Source: Prosthecobacter sp.
GTDB taxonomy: Bacteria; Verrucomicrobiota; Verrucomicrobiia; Verrucomicrobiales; Verrucomicrobiaceae
Direction: 5' to 3'
NCBI GenBank assembly: GCA_017853885.1
Contig: JAFMIR010000015.1
Span: 1 to 64,000, forward strand
Length of the DNA: 64,000 bases
Positions 49,782 to 57,859 of this stretch are shown here, piece after piece (position 1 is the stretch's first letter; every line of letters starts with the position of its first letter). A program made the translations under genes and the position numbers. The notes under the pieces are model-generated. The model was not told the DNA's origin. It was given only the letters and a program-made list of their open reading frames with translations, and searched no databases.

Positions 49782-51446
49782 ATGTCCAAAAACCTCAGCG
49801 CCCTCTCTTTTCGTAAAGGCATCGAAAAAAACGTCTTCGAACGCATGGTCGAAGCCGCCGAAAAGCGCGGCACAGCCGAAACGCACGAACTCGTTCACCA
49901 GATGGGCCAAGATCATCTGTTCGGCGATGCCATCACGCTCGGTGCTGTCAGCTTCTACGACTTCCTGAAAAAAGAGAACGAAGGCAAACAAGTCTTCGTC
50001 TGCAACGGCAGTGCCTGCCTGTGTGCCGGAACGCAGGACAAACTGCATCACACGCTCGAAACGCACTTCAAGAAGGACGAGATTGGTCACATCTGCTGCC
50101 TCGGCCGCTGCCATGAGGGCGGTGCGTTACAGTTTGGAGGTCAAAACTACTCAGGACAGTCAGAGGCCGCTTTGGCCGAACTTTTTAAAACTGGCCGAGG
50201 TGATAGCGAAGATCGTTATGCTGTTGTTTCGCATTTGCAGCCGGCGATTCTGACTGCTGAGTTCAAAGGCATCGAGGATTATTATGCGCCCTTCAAAAAA
50301 CTCATCACAGAAGGCAATCGCGATGCCCTAGCGACCGAATTGAAGGACAGTGGTCTGCGCGGGCGCGGTGGTGCCGGTTTCCCACTTGCCATCAAGTGGA
50401 CAGGCTGCCGAGCGGCTGAAGGGAAAGTGAAATATGTCGTCTGTAACGCCGACGAGGGAGATCCGGGCGCCTACATCGACAAATACCTTATGGAGAAGCA
50501 GCCGCACAGTGTGCTGCTCGGCATGATGGTAGCCGGTTGGTATGCGGGAGCTGAAACAGGGGTGCTCTACATCCGAGCCGAGTATCCCGATAGTGTCACC
50601 ACCGTGAACCAAGCGATTGCCGACCTGCATGCGGCCGGTTTGCTCGGCCAGAACATCCTCGGCACCGGCTTCAATTTCGCGCTGAAGACCATCAAAGGCG
50701 CCGGAGCTTATATTTGTGGTGAGGAGACCGCGCTGCTGGCCAGCATTGAGGGCTTGCGGCCCGAGGTGCGCACGCGTCCGCCATTCCCAGTGAACGAGGG
50801 GCTTTATCGCAAGCCCACTATCGTGAACAATGTCGAAACTTTCGCCAACCTTCGTGCCATTCTAGTGCTCGGCGGCAAGGGCTACGCGCAGATTGGCACG
50901 CCACAGTCCACGGGCCCCAAGCTTCTTTCGCTCGACAGTCATTTCGTGAAGCCTGGCATCTACGAAGTCGCCATGGGCACCCCCCTGCAAGCCGTCATCG
51001 AGCTCGCTGGTGGCTTCAAAACCCAAGTCAAGGCGATTCAAATAGGCGGACCGCTCGGTGGCATTGTGCCGATAAGCTGTGTGGGGCAGCTCACCGTCGA
51101 TTTCGAGAGTTTCAAGAAAGCGGGCTTTCTCCTCGGCCACGCGGGTGTCGTCAGCATCCCAGAGTCGATGCCGATGATCGAATACATCCAGCACCTCTTC
51201 CAATTCACCGCCGATGAAAGCTGCGGCAAGTGTTTTCCCTGCCGTCTCGGCAGCACCCGCGGCAAGGAGCTCATCGCTAAAGCTCGCGGTGACACCACCT
51301 TCAAGATCGACCGCGAACTCCTCACGGATCTCTTGGACACCATGGAACAGACTTCGCTTTGCGCATTAGGCGGCGGCGTTCCGTTGCCGATCAAGAATGC
51401 CATCCAGTATTTCGAGGCGGAACTGAAGCCCTATTTTCAGAGCTGA
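49782..51446 (+). CDS. NuoE-NuoF-type fusion / HoxF-FdsB-like NADH-binding flavoprotein
   Basis: N-term CNGSACLCAG...CCLGRCHEG; C-term DSGLRGRGGAGFPLAIKW, VCNADEGDPGAYIDK, GAGAYICGEETALLASIEG, SCGKCFPCRLGSTRG. Confidence 0.93.
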   Translation: MSKNLSALSFRKGIEKNVFERMVEAAEKRGTAETHELVHQMGQDHLFGDAITLGAVSFYDFLKKENEGKQVFVCNGSACLCAGTQDKLHHTLETHFKKDEIGHICCLGRCHEGGALQFGGQNYSGQSEAALAELFKTGRGDSEDRYAVVSHLQPAILTAEFKGIEDYYAPFKKLITEGNRDALATELKDSGLRGRGGAGFPLAIKWTGCRAAEGKVKYVVCNADEGDPGAYIDKYLMEKQPHSVLLGMMVAGWYAGAETGVLYIRAEYPDSVTTVNQAIADLHAAGLLGQNILGTGFNFALKTIKGAGAYICGEETALLASIEGLRPEVRTRPPFPVNEGLYRKPTIVNNVETFANLRAILVLGGKGYAQIGTPQSTGPKLLSLDSHFVKPGIYEVAMGTPLQAVIELAGGFKTQVKAIQIGGPLGGIVPISCVGQLTVDFESFKKAGFLLGHAGVVSIPESMPMIEYIQHLFQFTADESCGKCFPCRLGSTRGKELIAKARGDTTFKIDRELLTDLLDTMEQTSLCALGGGVPLPIKNAIQYFEAELKPYFQS

Positions 51447-51453
51447 TGTGCAT

Positions 51454-51921
51454 CTATTGCCTATAAATCAGCACCACATGAGTGGCGGGGCTGGTTTGAT
51501 AGAAGTCGTTGCCCAGCCCAAGCGTTTGAATTTGGGAGCGTTCGACTCCGAGTTCGATCAGGCGCTGGCGTAGCCCCAAGGTGCGGCGTTCACTGAGCGT
51601 CCGAGCATGATCCTCTGGCAGATCGGGTGGTGTGTAGCCAGCGATGAGGTAGCGATTGCTCTCATTCTTTTTCCACTCTGTGGCTAACTTCACCAATTCA
51701 CGATCATGCTCATCGCTGAGATGGATTTGACTGCCTGTAAACTCAAAGGCAGGCGAGGCGAGATGTAACGAGCTGTTCAGCGGGGAACGAAACCCTTCAC
51801 GCGAACCCAGCGCATACACGATGGAGGCATCCTCACTGCAGCTTGAGGACATGTAGGGAAATGGCGAGCATCCGCAGACCAGTAAAATAATGGGGTGGAG
51901 ATGGGTGAGGGATATTCTCAT
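51454..51921 (-). CDS. OmpA/Pal-like lipoprotein
   Basis: Lipobox-like LLVCGC; ESNRYLIAGYTPP..HARTLSERRTLGLRQRLIELGVERSQIQTLGLGND. Confidence 0.75.
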   Translation of the reverse strand: MRISLTHLHPIILLVCGCSPFPYMSSSCSEDASIVYALGSREGFRSPLNSSLHLASPAFEFTGSQIHLSDEHDRELVKLATEWKKNESNRYLIAGYTPPDLPEDHARTLSERRTLGLRQRLIELGVERSQIQTLGLGNDFYQTSPATHVVLIYRQ

Positions 51922-51937
51922 CGGGTTCGGCGGCGAT

Positions 51938-53176
51938 TCAGCGCATCCACCGGGGTTCGGTGATGCGGCCAAAGTTTTTCAAAACCGAGCGGCGGGATCC
52001 GGTGGTGATTTCATGGACAAACAGCTCACCATGTTGGGTGTAGCAGAGGTAGCGCCCATTTGGGCTCCAACTGGGGTGCATCGCGCCTCCGCGCTGAATG
52101 ATGCGAGAGGTGCCATTGGGATAAGTTTTGATCGCGACGATCCACTGATTGCCAATGCGCGCAGTGAAGGCCACTTGACGGCCGTCGGGTGACCACTCGG
52201 GATCCGTGGAGTGGCTGTAGCCAGTGCGCCATCGGGAAAAGTGTGCAGGTTGACCTTCCTTGTCAGGCATCTTGACGATATACAGCGAGCTGCCTTGGCC
52301 ATCGTCATTCGAAAAAGCGATATGCCTTCCATCGGGGTGCCATGAGGGGCTGCCCGGAGCTCCGAAGGAATCGCTGATGCATGCGGCGGTGTTGGCATTC
52401 AGATCGCTAACAAAAATCTCTGGGTTGCCAATGAAGCTCATGACGAGAGCCAGGCGTGAGCCATCTGGAGAAAAAGCTGGACCGGCGCTGCTGCCGGGCG
52501 TGTCACTGATCTCGCGTTCCCAGCCGGAGTGAATGTCCATCAGATGCACAGTCGGGAAACCGCTTCGGTAACTGGTAAAAGCAACCATGGAAGCATCGGG
52601 TGAGATCGTGGGAGCTACAGCTGCTAAGCGATCATGGGTGAGCTGTTGTACCTCTTTTCCATCCGAATTGCACACATACACTTGCTTGCGCCCCGATTTG
52701 TCGCTGACGAAAACCATTCGGCTGGTAGCGAGGCCAGGTTTGCCAGTGATGGTGTAAATGATGTCGTCTGTGAGAGCTTTGATGTTTTCATCGAGACCAG
52801 GTGCCGCATAGCTGCGCTCGAAAAGTTGCCTGCCTTTTTGATCAAGCAGACGGCCGCTGACACGTCCACCGATTGAGGAACCCTCCAATGTGAAGTCCAC
52901 TGCCTCATCGTGCGTGGCGACAAAAAACTCACGTGAGTTCAATAGTTCCTCCTGCAGCACGGCGCGGGCGCTTGCTCCAGTGCCTCCGGAAAACACTGCA
53001 AGGCGGAGCCGAGGCATAGAAGTCTTGCTCGCTGCGCTTTCGCCTGAAGAGAGGTGTCGGATGAGGGGGATCTTTCGCCACCAAGCGATTTCCTTGACTG
53101 GTTCCGCGCCCCTTGAAACCGTCGCATAAGCGGCGGTAAAGCCAAGGAGGACGAAAAACATCGCGCGGCAGGTCAT
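51938..53176 (-). CDS. TolB-like WD40/PD40 beta-propeller protein
   Basis: MVFVSDKSGRKQVYVCNSDGKEVQQLTHDRLAAVAPTISPDASMVAFTSYRSG; repeated PSWSPDG-type motifs. Confidence 0.92.
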   Translation of the reverse strand: MTCRAMFFVLLGFTAAYATVSRGAEPVKEIAWWRKIPLIRHLSSGESAASKTSMPRLRLAVFSGGTGASARAVLQEELLNSREFFVATHDEAVDFTLEGSSIGGRVSGRLLDQKGRQLFERSYAAPGLDENIKALTDDIIYTITGKPGLATSRMVFVSDKSGRKQVYVCNSDGKEVQQLTHDRLAAVAPTISPDASMVAFTSYRSGFPTVHLMDIHSGWEREISDTPGSSAGPAFSPDGSRLALVMSFIGNPEIFVSDLNANTAACISDSFGAPGSPSWHPDGRHIAFSNDDGQGSSLYIVKMPDKEGQPAHFSRWRTGYSHSTDPEWSPDGRQVAFTARIGNQWIVAIKTYPNGTSRIIQRGGAMHPSWSPNGRYLCYTQHGELFVHEITTGSRRSVLKNFGRITEPRWMR

Positions 53177-53626
53177 GATGGAATGAGAAAGGTCAGTCCG
53201 ATATCCTAGCTGGCTTTCGAGAATTGCGAGGGCAGACTCGTCAGGATGATCAGACCTTTGCTAGGGTGTCTAAGATTGGGGTGGCGCTTGATGGTCATCA
53301 GACTTGACGGATCGTTTTGTTTGAGCAGCGACGCATGTTGGTTCAAGGCTTGATGAAAGCCAATCGACGTTTACCCCAGACATTTTTGCAGTTGTTGAGC
53401 CTTGTGTTGAGAGGAGGTGTACGTTCGGCTGGGTCTAGCAAAACAAGCCGCTGCATGAGGTGTTCAAGCGTCAGAGTTATCTCTGAATGCCACTGACTTT
53501 TTGTTGCCAATGTGCTGTGTAACGCATTTAGACCGCATGAACATTGGCCTGCTGGATGCCTCCATGTGAGGGGAATCCTTCTCTCTTCATCTTTCCGATC
53601 CGGAGCGAATGCAGTCGAATCACACC

Positions 53627-54724
53627 TCAATACTTGAGGGCAAAGACGAGTCCGTTTGTGATGAGCATGGCTCCGTAGGCGATGGGAAATACAATCTTGC
53701 AACGGTGATCCAGAGCGTCCGCGGCAGCGATCCGGTTTTCGCGATTCAATTCGCCCACGATGAGGTTCACGACAATACTGGCGCACATGACGATGAAGCT
53801 GATGCTCACAAAAACGTTGACGGGTGTGAGGTAAGAAATGTGAGGCATGATATCGCCTAGCACCATCTGGTAAGCTACTGCCGTGAGCAGTCCGACGAAT
53901 GAAACACTCATTCGGTCACCCACCGAGGAGCGATCCATCCAGAAAACCGACCAGGATAGAACAACAACCAGAAAAAGGGGCAAGACGACCAAGCGCACGA
54001 TAAAAGCGGATTGACGCTTGACGTCCAACTCGAAAACAAATGCTGAAGTGGATTCGTTTTTGCGCGGTGAGGTTGGCAGAATTTTGTCTGACATGACCCG
54101 CATCCCGAGAACAGTCCACTGGGGAATGCGAACTTCTTCATCGCTGAGTGACGGCACATCGAGAGGGACCATCTTGAGCTCCGATTCGGAGTAGCCGGGA
54201 ATGCCAAAATAAATCCGCAGTTTTTGTGTATCGAAGGGATACTGGCGAAGTTTGAGTTCGGATTTGGCGGTAGCGTTAACCGGTGTGACCAAGATAGCAG
54301 TTCCATCGGGAAGGACGCGAAGGAGAGGTTCACCTTTTTCAAAGGCACCGACGGAATTGAGCAGCGAAACCTCAGGATACCACGATGTCGCGAGTTCGTT
54401 GAATTGGAAGTTTCCTTGGTAAAACTTTTCTGACACACCCTCGGTGGCGGGGTCAAAGGCTTGCCTTTCGTCTTTCCACTGGACGGTGAGAATACCGCTA
54501 AACTCAAATGTTTCGGTGGTTTCCTCGATCTGCACGACGTCGAACAATTGAAAGCCGATGCGGATCTCAATAGGTCTTTGACTCGTCGGCGGTGAGAGCA
54601 GAACAGTTTGGTTCGGAGTCTGTTTCGCGTCGGAGCGGACGATAGCCAAGACGAGTGCGGTGATGATGATCAGAAAAGGGCGCACGGTTCGTGTTTTTTC
54701 GACTGTGTGACTGATGGATGGCAT
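53627..54724 (-). CDS. Pentameric ligand-gated ion channel homologue (prokaryotic Cys-loop superfamily)
   Basis: Signal peptide; EIRIGFQLFDVVQIEETTETFEFSGILTVQWKDERQ; LRQYPFDTQKLRIYFG; TMs LVVLPLFLVVVLSWSVFWM / RMSVSFVGLLTAVAYQMVLGDIMPHISYLTPVNVFVSISFIVMCASIVVNLIV / C-terminal TM4. Confidence 0.87.
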   Translation of the reverse strand: MPSISHTVEKTRTVRPFLIIITALVLAIVRSDAKQTPNQTVLLSPPTSQRPIEIRIGFQLFDVVQIEETTETFEFSGILTVQWKDERQAFDPATEGVSEKFYQGNFQFNELATSWYPEVSLLNSVGAFEKGEPLLRVLPDGTAILVTPVNATAKSELKLRQYPFDTQKLRIYFGIPGYSESELKMVPLDVPSLSDEEVRIPQWTVLGMRVMSDKILPTSPRKNESTSAFVFELDVKRQSAFIVRLVVLPLFLVVVLSWSVFWMDRSSVGDRMSVSFVGLLTAVAYQMVLGDIMPHISYLTPVNVFVSISFIVMCASIVVNLIVGELNRENRIAAADALDHRCKIVFPIAYGAMLITNGLVFALKY

Positions 54725-55105
54725 GGATTGGTCAGAGGGCAGTGGCCCGCTTTATGGACAGCCATGAACGTGTCATTTTAATCCCATCCGACGGAAATTT
54801 GTCAATCAATCAAGCCGGGCTCCAGTGCCGCATCCCAAGACGCTTGCCATTTGCCTCCATGCGCCGGGAGTTCTTCGCCCTTCATCTTCCCAATCCGGAG
54901 CGATGGGAGGTCAGCCAAACGATGATCGAGGCGGAGATCAAGAAGGCTCGGAAGGCGAAGGCGGAGCACTCGAGGGAGAGGCGGAAGGAGAAGAGGGTGA
55001 TTGGGTTTCAGCCGAGTTGATCGGAGGAGACAGGCTTCGATTGGACTCAGCGTTCCTGGGTTGGCAGCCTGCATGTTCCGTGTATTGCTGGCTCGCCACT
55101 TCTTG

Positions 55106-55672
55106 ATGAGCATTCCTATCCAAGCCCTGCGTGACGGGGACGGCCCTGCTTGGTCGTCGGCCTATCCGTGGCTGTGGGAGTCTGGCATGGCCATAGCTCG
55201 GTTGCGGCTGGCCGGGGAGCGTTTTGAGCTGGACCGGGAGGACCTAGTGAGCACCGCGCTGCAACAGTTGATCCGTGGTCTGGTGGAAAAAAAGGAAGGC
55301 AGCTTCAATCAAATCGTCACCTGGGACGATTGTCTCGGCATGATGCGCCACATTGTTCGTTCCCGTGTTTTTGATTTCCTGCGTTCCCGCCAGCGTTCGC
55401 GGGAGGATGCTATGGAAGAGCTGCCGGAGCCTGCGCCAGATTTTAAGGTGGAGGAACGCTTCCGCTTGGATGAACTGCTGCCCGAGGTGGACCGTCTCCA
55501 GCCTGATCCGCCCGTGCCGCAGGTGTTTCGGGATCGCTTCATTGAAGGCTGGAGCACGGATGAGATCGCCGCTCGCCGGGGCATCAACCGCAACACCTTG
55601 CTTACCTATTTTGCGAAGGGCCTGCGCACCCTGCGCGAGCGTCTCACGCGTCTGGAAGGAGGCTTAGCATGA
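55106..55672 (+). CDS. RNA polymerase sigma factor-like (ECF) protein
   Basis: LDREDLVSTALQQLIRGL; MMRHIVRSRVFDFLRSRQRSRED; FRDRFIEGWSTDEIAARRGINRNTLLTYFAKGLRTLRERL; start reassigned to MSIPIQALRD. Confidence 0.85.
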   Translation: MSIPIQALRDGDGPAWSSAYPWLWESGMAIARLRLAGERFELDREDLVSTALQQLIRGLVEKKEGSFNQIVTWDDCLGMMRHIVRSRVFDFLRSRQRSREDAMEELPEPAPDFKVEERFRLDELLPEVDRLQPDPPVPQVFRDRFIEGWSTDEIAARRGINRNTLLTYFAKGLRTLRERLTRLEGGLA

Positions 55673-56253
55673 AGGACGAACACGACATTTTGCGCGAACA
55701 TGCCGATCTGCTCCGCGCCTTGGAGGAGCGCCCGCTTTCAGGCACGCTTCAGGTGCCGGAGCGCGTGCTCTTTGATTTGGAGGAGACACGGCAAAAGGCA
55801 CTTCAGGCCTGCAAAAGACCGCCAAAGGCCTCATTTATCCATCGCCATTCGGGCTTCCTGCGTCTCGCCGCCGTGCTTGCGCTACTTGCCGCCTTCACCT
55901 GGTTGGTCCTGCCTCATGCGCCCGCCACAGCGCGAGTGGTTATCACCTCGCCGGGAGATGAAACTACAGAGACAACACCTCACATTGCCTGGAACAGCAA
56001 GGACAAGCCAGGACAGAAATACGACGTGTGGATTTTGCCGGGAGGTGCAGACCATCTGACCGCTCCGGCTTTGTTTGTTGCGAAAAGCGTCACCTCGCCG
56101 CTGCGTTTTGAAGACATGCAGCACGTTCCTGGAGTCGGTTCAGTTGCCTTGCAGCCTGGGACGGATTATCAAGTGCTGGTCTGCTTGGCCGATGCCGGCC
56201 GCATGGCCGGCGTTCCGGTTCCATTCCGTGTCAAAGCTTTATTGCCACCATGA
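55669..56253 (+). CDS. Single-TM protein, putative anti-sigma factor/transmembrane regulator
   Basis: ATGA overlap with sigma gene; N-terminal charged ~65 aa, one TM (LRLAAVLALLAAFTWLVL), extracytoplasmic domain. Confidence 0.65.
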   Translation: MKDEHDILREHADLLRALEERPLSGTLQVPERVLFDLEETRQKALQACKRPPKASFIHRHSGFLRLAAVLALLAAFTWLVLPHAPATARVVITSPGDETTETTPHIAWNSKDKPGQKYDVWILPGGADHLTAPALFVAKSVTSPLRFEDMQHVPGVGSVALQPGTDYQVLVCLADAGRMAGVPVPFRVKALLPP

Positions 56254-57821
56254 TCCCGCGACTACTTTATCTTTGTTGCCTTGTCGGATTCCCTCTGCTG
56301 CTTTCTGCCGCGGAGCGTGCCGCTTTGGTCATCGGGGTGAATCGCTATAGCGCGTTCCCGGCGGACAAACAGCTAAGCAGCCCGGTCAATGATGCGCAGG
56401 ATGTGGCGCAAAGACTCGCTGCCATGGGTTTTGTCGTGCGGGCTCCTGTGCTGGATGGTACACGTCAAGCCATCATGGATGCGAAGCGTCATTTTATAGA
56501 TGAGGCTCGTGGAGCACAGGTCGCTGTTTTCTATTTTTCGGGACATGGTTTTCAGGTGGGTGATGAAAACTATCTTATTCCTTCGGACATGCCCGCGATC
56601 AGTAGCTTCACCGTGCTCAGAGAGAATGCTGTCCAGCTTCGTGACAGTGTGATGGCCGGGCTGGAAGAGGCTGGTGCAGGCACCAAGGTTGTCATTCTCG
56701 ACTGTTGCCGAGACAATCCCTTTGCCGGCCAGATTGCTGCTGCGCTGGGCACTAAGTCCCTGCGCACCAAAGGTGGGGGTGGGGAGATCAGCGGTTATGG
56801 CCCAGGGTTTTTCCTTGCTTTTGCCTCTAGCCCCGGTGCCACTGCACTGGATGGAAACGGGGCACGCAACAGCCCCTTTACTGCTGCGTTGATCCGCCAC
56901 TTGGACGAGGAGCCCGGTGCCAACCTGCGGGATCTTTTCGACGGGGTGAAGTCCACTATCAGCGAAGTTCATGGGCAGGAGCAGGTTCCCTGGGTCAATG
57001 ACAGCCTCAACAGGCAACATGTGAAAGTGCTCGCCAAGCTCATCCCCTCCAACAACACACCAGCACCGCCTGCCATGAGCGAGACGGAAATCGAAAAACG
57101 GGCGCGAGAACTGGCTGCCAAGATGGCGGCTGAGGCATCACAGCCTGCGGCAGACACAGGCGGGCTCTTTACCAACAGCTTGGGCATGAAGTTCGTCTCT
57201 GTACCCGGCACGCAGGTGAGGATGTGCATTCATGAAACACGAAATGCGGACTATGCGGCGTATGCGGCAGCGCAGAGTGGAGTGGATGACGCGTGGCGAG
57301 ATCACGCGGCAGGCAGCAAGGACCAGCATCCCGTGGTGAATGTGAGCCACGAAGATGCTGAGGCGTTCTGCCGCTGGTTGAGCGCGAAGGAAGGAAAGAA
57401 CTACCGGCTGCCCACAGATGCGGAATGGAGTGCGGCGGTGGGGCTCGCGTCTGAAACAGGCCGTACACCGCGGGAGAAGGATGAGAGCGGTCAAGACGCT
57501 TTCCCATGGGGCCGACATTGGCCACCTCGGCCATCGGACGGGAACTACCAAATCAGCGGGGTGAACGATGGCCATGCCGGCACAGCGCCGGTGATGAGTT
57601 TTCCGCCAAACGGGCTAGGCCTCCACGATCTCGGAGGCAATGGCATGGAGTGGTGTCAAGATTGGACGGATGATAGCCGGGTGTTTCGTGTGCAGCGCGG
57701 TGGTTCGTGGCGTGATGATTCCCGTGTCTCTGTGCGTGCCTCTACCCGTAGTTATGGCCGCCCTGTGGAAAGAATGGATTTCCAAAGCTTCCGCATTGTC
57801 TTTGTTAGCGCAGGAAATTAG
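56250..57821 (+). CDS. Caspase (peptidase C14)-like + FGE/SUMF1-like fusion, secreted (copy 1)
   Basis: AALVIGVNRYSAF; VAVFYFSGHGFQVGDENYLIP; VVILDCCRDNPFAG; C-term NSLGMKFVSVPG...RLPTDAEWSAAVG...LGLHDLGGNGMEWCQDW...VQRGGSW. Confidence 0.93.
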   Translation: MIPRLLYLCCLVGFPLLLSAAERAALVIGVNRYSAFPADKQLSSPVNDAQDVAQRLAAMGFVVRAPVLDGTRQAIMDAKRHFIDEARGAQVAVFYFSGHGFQVGDENYLIPSDMPAISSFTVLRENAVQLRDSVMAGLEEAGAGTKVVILDCCRDNPFAGQIAAALGTKSLRTKGGGGEISGYGPGFFLAFASSPGATALDGNGARNSPFTAALIRHLDEEPGANLRDLFDGVKSTISEVHGQEQVPWVNDSLNRQHVKVLAKLIPSNNTPAPPAMSETEIEKRARELAAKMAAEASQPAADTGGLFTNSLGMKFVSVPGTQVRMCIHETRNADYAAYAAAQSGVDDAWRDHAAGSKDQHPVVNVSHEDAEAFCRWLSAKEGKNYRLPTDAEWSAAVGLASETGRTPREKDESGQDAFPWGRHWPPRPSDGNYQISGVNDGHAGTAPVMSFPPNGLGLHDLGGNGMEWCQDWTDDSRVFRVQRGGSWRDDSRVSVRASTRSYGRPVERMDFQSFRIVFVSAGN

Positions 57822-57859
57822 TCGGAGTCTGTTTTCTCAAATCCGATTTAGCTTCTCAA

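Noticed and set aside
53343-53786. Minus-strand ORF downstream of the ion channel gene
   Set aside because: Overlaps the channel gene 3' end in another frame; Arg/Cys-rich shadow composition; the region is better treated as noncoding
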